Shown in pieces: positions 37,701-53,759 of a DNA stretch of 64,000 nt (positions within the stretch are counted from its first letter, which is position 1; every line of letters begins with the position of its first letter). Source of the DNA: Setophaga petechia (taxonomy: Eukaryota; Chordata; Aves; Passeriformes; Parulidae); assembly GCA_024362935.1 (NCBI GenBank), contig JANCRA010000010.1, positions 8,982,501-9,046,500 of the forward strand, given 5' to 3'. The position numbers and the translations under genes were made by a program. The notes under the pieces are model-generated. The model saw only the letters and a list, made by a program, of their open reading frames with translations. It was not told the origin of the DNA and did not search any database.

Positions 37701-40238
37701 GAATTGGTTTTTTTTCCCCCCTTTTCTGTTTGTAATACAGCACCTGCAAGTCACTGATAGAGATGCAGCAAGAGCCCTGTGGTGTCTGAAACACAGTAAC
37801 ATTCTGATGTATTTAATAATTAACAGAACTGACATTCCCTTCAGTAGGGACAAAGATATTTTTACTTTGTTTTTCTTCAAATAATCATGTTCAAAAGGGG
37901 CTGGTATTTCTTATTGTGGGCTAACACATAAAGTCAGGGTAGACTTGAATTAAAATTACAGTACTTCACTTTACGTGCACTTGCATTACTTGCATTAGAT
38001 GTAGCTTTTTTGTCACTCAGTGGAGTGACACTTTATGAAGTGTTGGATTCTAGGTACCTTTTTTTCCAGGGGACAGGAGAGTTGATAAATTTAAAATACA
38101 AGTGTGGTACACATTGCACATATGCAATAATCATGGAAGTAGGCCTAGCTGTTTTCCTGCAGCTCTTAGTGGTGTGTGAAACAAGACTTCAGCACTCTTA
38201 TTTTGCAGTTGCCCATCACAAGTGCTGAAATGTTCATCATTAGGTGACTGTGATGCTGTGTTTTCTAACAGCAGTCAAGTCACCTGGCACAAGGCAACCA
38301 GTTCAGTTCTTTACCAGACAGGGTATACTTATATATATTTATAGTTATTTCAAAAGAAACAGGCATTTAAAAAGAAATATTCTTAGTTCTAAAACCCTGA
38401 GACTAGTTGTTGCTTGAAATAATTTTGTGATTTTTTTTTTCTTTAATCCTTTGAAATTTTAGTGGTTGAATTTGAACACCAAAAACTGTTTTCTTTAGTT
38501 TTGGGTGAAATTCCTTTTGAACTCTGACTGTAAGCTGTGAAGTTCTTACAGGACTAGCAAAATTCATTATTTTAAAACAGATTTATTAAGGGAAGCATGA
38601 CATTAGAATTGAGACACTTGCAGGTGCTAAGCAGAGACTTTATATATTAGAAGTCATTACATAATACTTTAAAAGAATCATCAGAACCGAAGAACCTTGT
38701 GAAAGAAGGTTTTGCTGTGCTTACTGCCTGAAGTGCTTTGTTTATTCAAACACCTGCATGGACATTTTGGATCTTTCTTTGTTATGCCACTCTGTTTAGC
38801 ATTCCATATGACAGTGACTTGCTTATGGGGACAGATTCTCAGCAGTAGCTGAGTACCTGGCCTGCACAGACCTGTCAGTCTCCAGCTTGGATGGGACTGA
38901 TGGGCACAGAAACCAAACCTGCCCTTCCCACTCCCCTCTGTCTGTGTGTCGGTGTCGAGGCAGTATAGAGGCTGTGCAGAGAGACTGTTCCTAACACTTA
39001 TCACTTTGTGCCTGATTTGTGCACAAATCAGAAAATTCAGGGTCACATTCTTAAATCTCATATCATCCTTTAGGCTACCAAAATAGTGAGATCTCCCTGT
39101 CAGAAGTCGGCAGTGTATTGCCCTGAGTACTGTCAGCTCACAGACATTGGCTTAAACCCTTCCTAACAAACCAAATAAACCAATCAAGCAAACCATCAAA
39201 ATAGTGGAAGGTGCACACCAGAATACCTTTAGAATGCTCTGTTTTTCTTTTGTTCTTGCTATTTTACAGTAATTTCAATGCATCTTGCACCTCTCTTGTG
39301 GTTCCTACTTTAGATGGTATTTCTACTGTATAGACCAGCAACATTAATTTACTCTTTTCTTGTTCCTGAAATTTTCCTTTCATGCTCATTTTGCAGACAT
39401 GGAAGCAGTACTCTCTCCCCTCAGAAGTACTGAGAACTTTGGCTGTTCCTCATTTCCTAACACTTTTTGACATAAGGTGTCCTCCCTCTATATTTCAGCT
39501 GATTTGCAGACAATTGGTGATGACCCAGCTGAAAATGAGTTTTGTCTGAAAAACCATCAGCTACAATAGCTAACCACTCAGTTCCACTATATGTGCAGTA
39601 ATTCACTTTGTGGCAAGTGTACTTGTCTCCTTTTTGTTAGTGGTAATTCTTATTGTGCTCAAAATTCTCCCATTCCCCTGCTCCTGCCTGCTGCTCACAC
39701 AGCATCTGCAGGCACATTTACCTTCTGGCATCTTGCCTCAATAATTCACAATGTCAGTAAAAGCAAAGGGTGGTCAGTGTGACCACGGTGTGATTGTTCC
39801 TACTTTCAGAAGTTTGATGATATTTCTTGGAATCAGTGAGCTTTTAATAACACTTCAACAGAAAAGCAACTCCAAAGTGCTAACAGAACACTTCTCAAAG
39901 GGAGAAGTTTCAGAATCTAGCTCAGTTTAATTTCTTTGCTGGGATAGCATACTCTTTGTACAAACTTTTCTACTTTATACTCAGCAGTGAATTGTAAGCA
40001 ATTACCTTGAATCACTAAAAAGAAACAACAACAAAAAAAGCCACCATTCTCTCTGGAATTCCGTGTGCTTCCTTTCGGTGAGAGAGGAGGACTGATGAAG
40101 TGTCTGACTTCATCTACGACTCCTCAGATGGTCCAAGCTCTCAGCAGAGCTGGAGGCCCTCTTGCCATGGGTGAGGAGGTGCCAGCTGTGCCATGCCCTG
40201 CGTGGGGCTGGCTCTGAGGCAGTTGTGTGTCCCCACAG
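34795..40238 (+). other. CACNA1D: Intron 9* (5,444 nt)
   Basis: Begins with a weak GTAAAA donor, then three GCATG motifs within 120-168 nt. It also holds a small tandem CACCTGCTGG repeat near 35781 and a strong decoy acceptor at 37740. No further coding exon recognised. Confidence 0.8.
34914..34962 (+). promoter_or_regulatory. Triple GCATG cluster (putative RBFOX sites)
   Basis: GCATG at 34914-34918, TGCATG at 34929-34934 and TGCATG at 34957-34962, that is 120-168 nt past the cassette donor. (U)GCAUG is the RBFOX binding element, and downstream sites usually promote inclusion. RBFOX proteins are known to control alternative exons in the paralogue CACNA1C. The motifs are directly visible; binding and effect are inferred. 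Confidence 0.6.
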
Positions 40239-40326
40239 CGAGCATGCCCACCAGCGAGACCGAGTCGGTGAACACGGAGAACGTCAGCGGGGAAGGGGAG
40301 AGCCCGGCGTGCTGCGGGAGCCTGTG
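40239..40326 (+). CDS. CACNA1D: CACNA1D exon 10: I-II linker
   Basis: An 88-nt exon reading [20 protein letters not shown] then [23 protein letters not shown] is strongly conserved between Cav1.2 and Cav1.3, whereas SGEGE plus CCGSL is the Cav1.3 form. It is serine/threonine-rich and cytosolic. Its first two bases complete threonine after exon 9 or alanine after the cassette. The sequence is GC-rich compared with its surroundings. Donor GTGAGT at 40327; the exon ends on TG of a cysteine codon completed by the next exon. Confidence 0.96.
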
Positions 40327-41033
40327 GTGAGTGCACGGCTGGGAGCTGAGCCCCCACCCCAGCAGCTCAGAACATCTCAGCATTTCAAAGGGTCCTTCTT
40401 TCCCCACTGCTTGTTTAGCCAAAAGTGCCTTGAAGTAGCCAGGCTTTGTGTGGCACACACAGGAGTTTGATATTCGACCAATTATAAGAGAATTAAAGCG
40501 CTCCTAAAATTCTCAGGTTAAGGTGGTGTAAAACAATTCTACTCAGCTTGGAGTGGAATTGTGATTTCCTGAAAGCTTTTATAAATGACTATTTTTGTCC
40601 AAAATTATAAGGAAAGAATGGAAGTTTCTAATGACATGTAAAACCAAATATTTTCTGTGAAATTGGGCATGACCTGGGGAATATGTACTTTTTTAGACAA
40701 TAACTGAATATATGAGAGTATTTCTATAACCCATGGTGTTCAGTACTTATTTGGTCAGATATTCATGACTTCCAGGCAGCTTCTACATGTTTATTCAAGG
40801 CTTATTTACTGAGTTTTAAAAGAGATTTTCTTTCTTTCACCAAGAAAATTTGTAAGGCTTTAGAAATAGTATTTCAGAAAATAAATAACACACAAAAGAA
40901 TTTCAGTATTCATGATGCATTTTATTAAAAGTTTGTTTTATATATGTGTAATGCCAGTGCAAAATTCTAAAGAAAATGAATTTGTTAATTACTTTCCCCC
41001 CATTCTTAAAAATGTATTTTCTTTTTCTTCTAG
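40327..41033 (+). other. CACNA1D: Intron 10 (707 nt)
   Basis: AT-rich. The optional mammalian exon 11, whose arginine/tryptophan-rich product I remember as WCWWRRR-like, would be expected here; I see no such coding sequence. The acceptor tract TTTTCTTTTTCTTCTAG is strong. Confidence 0.8.
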
Positions 41034-41060
41034 TCAAACCATCTCAAAATCCAAGTTCAG
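41034..41060 (+). CDS. CACNA1D: CACNA1D 27-nt microexon (about exon 12), end of I-II linker
   Basis: Completes the cysteine and reads QTISKSKF, ending on AG of the next serine. Mammalian Cav1.3 has QAISKSKLS at this place, so the microexon is confidently real. It is 27 nt, divisible by three, basic and cytosolic. Acceptor TCTTCTAG with a long pyrimidine tract, donor GTCAGT. The strong acceptor suggests constitutive use. It is too short for ordinary gene prediction. Confidence 0.93.
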
Positions 41061-42633
41061 GTCAGTATTTTCCTCTTATAATCACATTCTAAGGTAAATG
41101 CAAAATCTTGGTCCAATTCTCACTCTTCTGGGCTGATCCTCTCTCCAGTTTCTGGAATGTTGCTCTACAATGTCAGTACACTGAGTTTGAGCACAAAGTA
41201 AGTCAGGCCATAACTTATCTAGGATATTGTTTTGAAAGTAATGTCAAAATGGCTTTGGATCAAAATAGAAAATGGTTTTCATTGCAAGCTCGCCTACCTG
41301 CTGCTGCACTACAAGTCAAAATAGAAGTTAATCTTTGGGAGCATGGCTTTACTTGTAACAACCTGATGGAGAAATTTACTGCTATTTTCCTCTTTGAATT
41401 TTTGTTTTATTTCTGTAGTCTGTTTATGTATGCCTATGTTATTCATACACATTCATATCTATACCAGTTAGCTATACTTTACTATCACTGGCTCCACACA
41501 TCTTTCTGGGGGAAAAAAAGAATAGCCCCGCTGGCCTCAGAAAGTTTGGAGTTTTGCAGTTTGAGCCTGCTGTGAGTCTTATAAGTGAAATTTGCCACGA
41601 CTGTTGTTCTTCAATATTCTTTTATATTGTTATATTGTCTCATTGACTTCAATGTTAGGATGTTCTGTAAGTGTAAGAACAGTCAGTTTAACCTACCCAG
41701 GCAGTGAGGCATCCTGCTGATGGCCATGGACAGCCCTTAGAGCAGGGGATTGGCAAGATAACAATGTTATGTCTTGAATTCCATGTTGATTTAGGGCAGG
41801 GCAGGATATTTTTCCTTTATATGGTTAGAATACTGCAGAAGCTTGAAATGTCTTTGTTCTGATATCTGAAACCAGTATTGATTTCCTTTACTACAAGTAC
41901 AAATTTAAGATGCACAAAGAAAACTTAGTTAATGCTTGAACAGAGTTCCCAGAAGTGAAGCAGAGAAATCTAGTTTTATGAGCCCAAAGATATATCCTCA
42001 CTTTTGAATCCAGCTCATATCTAGGTACAGCCTCAGCTTGTCACTCTTTTTTATTTCACAAACATTTGCCCACTGACACAATTTCAGTGCACATCAGTAG
42101 AAATCTCTAGGAATTACTAAAGAATGTTTCTGATGTTACAGGGTAGATTTCTAAAAGGTGACCTCAGCATTCCTGTTCTGTTTAATCCTGCCAGAATTCT
42201 CTTTGTGGTTCAGCTCAAAGCCTACATTTTTAGACTGAATTTAATTTGAATTCTGAGTTGATTCATTGACTTTTCTTTATTGCTATTAAGTGTATGGGGC
42301 CTTGGAAAGATAGATATACTTTGTTACCCAATGAAATGTTCAATGCAGCTTAATCTAATTATGTCACAGTCAATTGGAATCTCCAAATGTTGTGGTTTAC
42401 ATTTAGAAATCTATAAGGAAATATAAAAAAAGGAATAACACATTAGCGGTCCCTAATCTGCAACTGGTGATAACTTACACAACTATTGAAGTATTATACA
42501 CATATTTATGAAAATACACCTGCTCACACACACACAATTGAACTTGTTTTCTACACAGAAAAAAACCACACTCTCCTTAAGTTCATATGTGTTTTCCATA
42601 GAATAATAAATTTATTTTTATTTGAACTTTCAG
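41061..42633 (+). other. CACNA1D: Intron 12 (1,573 nt)
   Basis: AT-rich. A 155-codon open frame at 41108-41575 has no recognisable similarity and ordinary intron composition. A short CA run lies near 42524-42536. Confidence 0.8.
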
Positions 42634-42794
42634 TCGACGCTGGCGTCGCTGGAACCGCTTTAACAGAAGAAAATGTAGGGCTGCAGTAAAATCTGTCACA
42701 TTTTATTGGCTTGTTATTGTCTTGGTCTTTTTGAACACGTTGACTATCTCATCAGAGCATTACAATCAACCTGACTGGCTGACCCAGATCCAAG
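42634..42794 (+). CDS. CACNA1D: CACNA1D exon 13: repeat II S1
   Basis: A 161-nt exon. It starts with the very basic [20 protein letters not shown] at the membrane entry of repeat II, then S1 ([18 protein letters not shown]) and the extracellular [19 protein letters not shown] and [14 protein letters not shown] favour Cav1.3 over Cav1.2 (FCRRKC, NVFYWLVIFLVFLN). Acceptor TTTCAG, donor GTACAG after CAAG. All segments match in order with no gap. Confidence 0.97.
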
Positions 42795-45500
<2,706 letters not shown>

Positions 45501-45621
45501 ATCCTAACAGGGGAAGACTGGAATGCTGTCATGTATGATGGCATAATGGCGTACGGTGGTCCCTCATCCTCAGGCATGATCGTCTGTATATATTTCATTA
45601 TCCTCTTCATCTGTGGTAACT
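45501..45621 (+). CDS. CACNA1D: CACNA1D exon 16: repeat II selectivity filter and S6 start
   Basis: A 121-nt exon reading [40 protein letters not shown] and one base of the next tyrosine. GEDW carries the repeat II pore glutamate. The second half is IIS6. The splice donor is T|GTATCCTTTA, a perfect minor-spliceosome (U12) donor, unlike every other junction in the window. The exon end is certain because AAC T joins AT ATC TTG of exon 17 to give NYILLN. Confidence 0.97.
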
Positions 45622-47653
<2,032 letters not shown>

Positions 47654-47723
47654 AAAGGAGAGCCTGGAAAATAAAAAAAGTGAGAAGTCAGAAGGTGACC
47701 AGAAGAAACCCAAGGATAGTAAG
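47654..47723 (+). CDS. CACNA1D: CACNA1D exon 18: II-III linker
   Basis: A 70-nt exon that completes arginine and reads KESLENKKSEKSEGDQKKPK then DSK. The start KESLENKK is the Cav1.3 form; the rest has diverged from the mammalian NNKPEVNQIANSDNK, as expected in a fast-evolving cytosolic linker. It is lysine-rich. The donor is AAG|GTGTTT, weak by consensus. The frame is fixed by both neighbours, which gives confidence despite the short length. Confidence 0.92.
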
Positions 47724-48324
47724 GTGTTTATCCTAAAGCTTGTCTCTTTTCTAAGAAGCAATTTTACTGATTTTGCTAGGGAGTACTTTGTATTGTGCAT
47801 TGTACAATTCCTTTTGTGAGCCCATCATCCCTACATTTTTTTTCTCCAGGCAAAGAAAACTTAGTTCTGATGCTTTGCATCCTCACAGGGTCTCTTAAAC
47901 CAGAAAAATCCTTTTGGTTCCAGGATCTCCTGAGAGGGGAAGCTCTTAGAGAACAAAATTATTAATGTTAAAAAAATGTGATTTTTTTTTTCCTAAGAGC
48001 CTTTTAGGTATTTTGCTTGATAAGTCCAATGAGATCAGTGAATGATAAACTCTTAGAATGTTCAAACATTCTTGATAGATTTTATCAAAATGTGTTGGTT
48101 CTATTCTTATTGTGATTAACACAGCCAGAGAAATGTGGATACTATAGAAAAATAATTTTTGAAAAATTAGTAATAAAATGTCTCCTCTCCTACCTTCTCA
48201 GAGTTACTCTGCTTCAGAAAACTCACTTCTCTGACTTCAGAGGCGTATTTGGTTTGCTTTCTGTGGGCTTTGTACTCTATATTAAATTTATTTTGCTTCC
48301 CCTGCATCCCTTTCATTGCTGTAG
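47724..48324 (+). other. CACNA1D: Intron 18 (601 nt)
   Basis: Starts with a weak GTGTTT donor; the acceptor GCTGTAG at 48324 has CTTTCATTGCTGTAG context. No other element recognised. Confidence 0.85.
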
Positions 48325-48394
48325 GTGACAATTGGTGAATATGGAGAAGGAGAGGATGAGGATAAAGATCCCTATCCCCCCTGTGATGTACCAG
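48325..48394 (+). CDS. CACNA1D: CACNA1D exon 19: II-III linker
   Basis: A 70-nt exon reading VTIGEYGEGEDEDKDPYPPC then DVP and one base. DEDKDPYPPCDVP is the Cav1.3 signature in this linker (Cav1.2 has NEDKSPYPNPE). The mammalian VTIDDYREEDEDKD differs slightly upstream. Strongly acidic. Donor GTATGT at 48395. The carried G joins exon 20 to give valine with either of the acceptors discussed there. Confidence 0.95.
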
Positions 48395-49089
48395 GTATGT
48401 GACTACTAGCTAGAAATACATTTAAGTTTGTTTGCTAAAATATCCTGAACTTGCTCCTAGTGAACATTAAATCAATTCCTTTGAAGCCAGTGAAGTTGTG
48501 CTCTCTTATCAGTGGGTAAATGGCCCTAAGTATTATCTTTTTCTGCAGCTTCCTAGACAGTATAAGCAGCATTTGAGAGTTAATATTGTGAGCCTCAGGA
48601 CTGTTTTGGTAACACTATCTGGATGGGAGAACAAATTCTAAACATCTCTGAAACATTTGGCAAAAGAGGACATTCCAGGGCTGATGATGTTTGGTCAATT
48701 TTTTCTTGGCCCAGTGAACACACTTATCTGAAAATCAGTTCTGCCTGATTGTCTGGATGCATGGCACAGAATTCTGTCCTGAATTTTGAGCACACAATGC
48801 TCACCCAGTGCCCAGAGCTCAGCCCTCAGCTCAGGCATGGACAGGGCTGAGCTGAACTGGGGCTCCAGAATCCCCAGGTGAGGCTGCTCAGGACCAGCAA
48901 AGCCAATTAATGCACTCATGCACACACCCACACGTGCACAGCACCCTGTGAGAGCTTGTGACAACATTTGGATGTTCACATATTGGTTTATAGATTTTTA
49001 GAGTCATGCTATGAATGTATATTTTCTATGTGTATTCTCATACAAGCTGTCCTTTTGTATTGTTATGAAAAAACCTTGATATTTTTTAG
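48395..49089 (+). other. CACNA1D: Intron 19 (695 nt)
   Basis: Non-coding; a GC-richer patch lies at about 48780-48960. The acceptor ATATTTTTTAG ends at 49089. Confidence 0.85.
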
Positions 49090-49264
49090 TTTATAGTAAA
49101 AAGAATGTTCAATCTAAAGTAGGTGAAGATGAAGAAGATGAGGAGGATGAGCCAGAGGTACCAGCAGGCCCACGTCCCCGCAGGATATCCGAGCTCAACA
49201 TGAAGGAGAAGATAACACCTATCCCTGAAGGGAGTGCCTTCTTCATCTTCAGCAGCACCAACCC
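49090..49264 (+). CDS. CACNA1D: CACNA1D exon 20: II-III linker, acidic run and [14 protein letters not shown]
   Basis: From the first acceptor (175 nt) it reads [57 protein letters not shown]. Mammalian Cav1.3 goes straight from DVPVG into the acidic run, so [10 protein letters not shown] is an extra ten residues. A second AG at 49118-49119 would start the exon at 49120 and give exactly the mammalian-like DVPVGEDEE in frame, but it has a poor pyrimidine tract. I annotate the first AG because it follows a T tract. FFIFSSTN leads towards IIIS1. Donor GTAAAT. Confidence 0.93.
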
Positions 49265-50768
49265 GTAAATATGGTCTTGAAAAATACTGGTTTAGACATC
49301 AGGGGTTAGCAGTGAAGTAACAGACCTCCTCCTAGGGAGACCAGGAGTAGGAATCTAGTGTCTTCAACAAAAAGAGATTGGCTTCCCTCCTAAAATTTTC
49401 TGATTGACTTGGTAAATGACAAGAATTTGAAACATATCTTATTTTTCTTCCCACTGTTGAAGATAATAGCATCTTGTACCTGTAGTCTGAGTTCTCACAT
49501 GTCTGCAAAGTACCCTTTGAGGTGTACTATCTCTGTACTATGTTAGTCACTGGATATAAAAGATCTGAACATCTTCTGCATGAGACAGAATTTCTAGTAA
49601 CCCTAGTAACCTTTGAGGAGGAGAAACCTGAAAAAGAGAAAAGTAGGAGAAAGGTTGCACATATTCCTCTTAGAGTAACAGTATTTCCCAAATTCAAACA
49701 AGCATCAAACATGAAGACAAATTATTTCAAAAAATCAAGAACTGTAATATTTGGATTTTGGGGAGGCAGTGGAATACTTCACCACTTTAGTCTAACTCCA
49801 GAGCATTTGGAGTTCTACCCTGGTGAAGAGAGCAAGCTTGACTGATCAGTAGAAGTCCTTAATATTTATTTGGCATGGGAGAATGCTGCCTTTCCATGAT
49901 AGAGGCCATCAAGTTTAGAAGAAGATCAAGATAAAATGTTTTGGATGCAAAATCATTGAGTTTGTTGAACATTTCAAATTACTTTCAGCTTCAGCTAACA
50001 CCATGTACTCTTGGTCTAAAATGGCCAATTTTCTCAACTAAGATACACAACACTCCAATCATCTACTTAATAACAGAGAAAAAATTTTAGCCAAGAACCT
50101 TCTGAGTCTTCATCAGAGTTTAGACAACTTCAATGTTAGTCAGTTATGAACCTGATCCTGCCTTTCTGTCAGTTTAATCCCAGACCTGCTCTGTATTTGT
50201 GATTACTTTGGGCTCAGTGACTCTAAGTATATGCACAGTTACACTTTGTGTCATGTGGCTAAAGCCTGACAGCTCTGGAGACTCCAACACCCACTTGTCC
50301 TGTAATTCTATAAGAAATTCTTCATGGAGACTCTGATTTGAGTCCTAAGTAGCACAAGCAGAGCTGCAGGCTAAGCTGCGTCTCACAAGATGAGTAATTA
50401 TGACAACCTCAGTGAGAATCAAACAGAACTGGGGATCTGGAATGATTTATTATCTAGCCTTGGTCTTTCTGACCTGTGACTGCACGTGCACAGTGCTACA
50501 AGCACTGCAACTTGTGCTGTTCATAAACCAGTAGAAACCAACCCCTCCCAGATGGCTTTAAGTGAATCTTCACTGTGGGTGAATTGGATTTTGGATTTAT
50601 TTACATTCTAAGGAATCAGACTGATGGCTTCAGTACTTTCATTGCTTCTAGCTGCTGATTGTTGCTCTGTTCCATCAGTGCTGGCAGAGTAACAGCAAAC
50701 ATGTTGTGTATTAACCATCTGCTGAATTCTGTGTGCAAAAATGGTGTATTTCTGTATCTCCTCTTTAG
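49265..50768 (+). other. CACNA1D: Intron 20 (1,504 nt)
   Basis: A 107-codon open frame at 49522-49845 has a charged stretch but no similarity I recognise and no linking splice sites. Otherwise ordinary intron. Acceptor TCCTCTTTAG ends at 50768. Confidence 0.8.
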
Positions 50769-50898
50769 AATTCGAGTGGGATGCCACAGACTTATCAATC
50801 ACCACATCTTTACCAATCTCATCCTCGTCTTCATCATGCTGAGCAGTGTTTCCTTAGCAGCAGAAGATCCAATTCGCAGCCACTCTTTTCGAAATAAT
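50769..50898 (+). CDS. CACNA1D: CACNA1D exon 21: repeat III S1
   Basis: A 130-nt exon completing proline and reading [20 protein letters not shown] then [20 protein letters not shown] and RNN. IRVGCH and [10 protein letters not shown] are Cav1.3-specific. IIIS1 is [20 protein letters not shown]. It ends in phase 0, which allows either 60-nt IIIS2 exon to follow. Donor GTAAGC at 50899. Confidence 0.97.
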
Positions 50899-53619
50899 GT
50901 AAGCCCTTCATTTTTGTCTGAAGCCAAATATACCCTCACAGATACAATCATTTGGGCCTAGTGCCTTGTTTTTAATTTTCATGTTAAAAAGCATTCCTTC
51001 TTCTTTTTCAAGCTTTACATTTGTATTCCTTTTGCTCTAAGAAGCATAAATCTGTAAAGACAATTGACTTTATTGATGGAACATCACCAGTATTAGAAGT
51101 GTTTATTATTTACATAATGCTTTTTCTGTGAATATAAATATATCAGGATAAAATATTCTCCATCTGAACATAATATCTATAATTTTCATTTTTTTTCCTA
51201 CTTTACAGCTGGAGTAACTGATGTGCAATTCCTGAATCACTCTTACTGCCTCACAGGGTTTGATGCTGATTTAAAAATGCCAGTTAAAATTATCACTGTT
51301 TATCATGTTTGGAACAGACTCTGATATGTCCTCTCTTCATTGACTCTATTATGTAGCCTTGGGGCACTTGGATGATCCCTCTGTCAGTGAGTGCAGGGGT
51401 TCATGAGGGTGTTACCTCCTCTCTCAGGAAAGCTTTTGTGGCCACTCTGAGGGGTTTGAGTTACCCCCATGCTGGATGCAAAGATATTTGGATTATTGAT
51501 TGGCTGCATCAGAAACTAAACAAATCTCACTTTTTTCTAAACACATGTGTAAGAGGAGGATCTGAACATGCCCAGCTCTTAATTTGACTCATAGAAAAAT
51601 GCCATTTCAGCCTAAAAACCATTAATTTCAGTAATGTCTTTATTAATTAATAAAATTGTAGTTTATGTGGGGACTAAACACCTGTGTTCTCCCAAAATAA
51701 ATTCTTGAATTTGTTTAAGCACATTTTAAGTGCTTCATCTAGTCGTAGACTTAACTGTTACTCAAAAGAACAATTATTAGACAGAGAAACTAAAATAAAT
51801 CCACTCTCATGACCATGGACTTTTTTAGCCTTGTTGCATTTGATTCATAGCAAGACTCTCACAGTCTTGTGAGTTGGGTTTGCTTTGGATTAGGCAGGAA
51901 ATGGCTGAGATGGTGCAGCTTGGTAGTGGTCCATGGGGACTTTGGGGATGCTTTGGCAGAACTTCCAGCCCTCTCCTGTTCTAGGTACAAAATAACCTGT
52001 AGAGATGGTCACAGAGTCAGAGAAACTCTTTGGCATCCTGCAGGACAGGTGGCCCTGCTGAGGCTGCAGAGGTTGTATCTCTGTTGGTGTTGGTGCAACC
52101 TCTGAAAGTCTTTAGGCTGTTGGCATTCTCTGAACACTTTTCCAGTAAGTTTAGTAAAAACCAAAAAGCTAAAACTTTCTCCAGAGGTAAAAAGAGGCCA
52201 AAGCACAAAGACACTCTTCATGCACTATTCAGCAGAGCAGTGTACTTCCCTTATCTACAAAGCTGGACCAGTGTAATCCTATAAATAAATCACACTAATG
52301 GGTAGGAAAAAGAGAGAGCTGTTGGAGAATACTGAAATTGTTATTATAGAAATGGCTTCAAGGGCTGATAATTGTGTTTGTAGCTAGAGGAACTTTAGGA
52401 AAGTGTAAGTGGAGAGTGTGGTAACTGGTGAGATATTTCTGTTTGGGACACAGACAAAATGTGTGAGGGATTTCAGGAAGGTGTTGCCCTCTTGTTGTGA
52501 GTACTCTCACATGCCCCAGGCCTGCATCATTTTCTTTTTACTGCCTTGAGGGTTCACATTCTCTCCATCAGCCAGGTCAGCAACAGAATGAAAGTTTAGA
52601 AACTGGAATTCCTTTAACTATTTTTTATTTTATTTTAAGTCTGGGGTGAATTGGTTACTGATTAATCTTTGTCATATGGATTTAACATTTGCCTATTTTT
52701 TCCAGCCACACCAAGGGACAGCAGGATGGGATATTCAACGGAATATGGGGGGGAAATTATTTGTTCTTATTTGATCTATGACTAATTTCTTTGTGTGCTG
52801 TCTTTTTATTTTATTTCTCCTTCCCACTGCTGAACTGCAGGAAGGATATTTCTGTGCACAGCTGTTTGCTAGGTGGATTGCTGGATCCTTGAGACTAAAC
52901 TCCCAGCCTCCTGCAGTTCACTGATTTAGGTGTTAGTGATGTGGCCACAGCTCTGGGTGGTTCTGAAATAGCTGTTCCTGTGCAGTGAGGTCAATCCCAC
53001 AGCCACAATCCTCTTAGAAACTTCATATCACTGGGCAACTCTTGTGGATCCTTTTAGATTTCCTACAAATAAATCACTGCTATATCTTCCCACTTCAAGG
53101 AAAAGGGCTTGTGGTGCTGATTTTAAGTGATTAGTTATTAATTAATTTATTTTGTGACACTCTGCACAAGCCTATACAGGAGCAACATAATGTAGCAGAA
53201 TGTGGAGTGATCTGCACTCTAGAGGAAGCCACTGAAGTTTTATTTTGTGATGCAATACTTTGGTAAAAACCACAGACATTATTAATAAGTATTTATTCTT
53301 TGTTTAAGAATAAATTCTCTGCTAAAGGCTGAAGAAAGTATCTGTGAAAGTTGGTAGAGGAAAAGTCTGAATTGAAAGAAATTGTTGCCTGTTGGGTCCT
53401 GTCAATTATTGAGGGGTTAAATCTAATGCCTGAGCACAGTGGCATCTGTTCAATTTTTAAGCAAATAAAAATGGTTGCACAGTAACTGGAATTTGAAAAT
53501 AATTTGTCTAAATCCTCCATCTGTCTACTTAGATTAATTCAGATGTTGTGTATGTGGTCTAAGTTGTGAAAATTATTAAGAGATGGATTTCTTACTGTGG
53601 CACATATTATACCTTGCAG
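50899..53619 (+). other. CACNA1D: Intron 21 (2,721 nt), upstream of the IIIS2 pair
   Basis: AT-rich with no recognised repeat. The acceptor context TATTATACCTTGCAG is weak in pyrimidines, compatible with regulated use of the first IIIS2 exon. Confidence 0.8.
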
Positions 53620-53679
53620 ATACTTGGTTACTTTGACTATGCTTTCACAGCCATCTTTACTGTTGAAATCCTGTTAAAG
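53620..53679 (+). CDS. CACNA1D: CACNA1D exon 22, first alternative copy: repeat III S2
   Basis: A 60-nt phase-0 exon encoding ILGYFDYAFTAIFTVEILLK, identical to the common mammalian Cav1.3 IIIS2. It pairs with the neighbouring exon at 53760, which encodes an alternative IIIS2. Alternative IIIS2 use is one of the hair-cell-associated changes I recall from chicken alpha-1D. Acceptor CTTGCAG, donor GTAATG (weak). Only 80 nt separate it from the second copy. Confidence 0.95.
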
Positions 53680-53759
53680 GTAATGCATTGTTAATTGATC
53701 CTTGTTAGCCCAAAAGCAGCTTTAGCAATAATGTTTGTAACTTTTTGTTTACCTTCCAG
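53680..53759 (+). other. CACNA1D: 80-nt intron between the IIIS2 exons
   Basis: This is near the lower size limit for vertebrate introns. A branch candidate TTTGTAAC puts its A at 53740, 19 nt before the acceptor but only about 60 nt from the donor. That spacing could hinder splicing of the two exons together, a known route to mutual exclusion (alpha-tropomyosin). Confidence 0.85.

Noticed and set aside
41108..41575. 155-codon plus-strand open frame in intron 12
   Set aside because: No family similarity and no splice sites that would link it to the gene in frame.
49522..49845. 107-codon frame with a charged segment in intron 20
   Set aside because: Resembles a linker by charge only; the confirmed exon 20 to 21 splice reads through without it.
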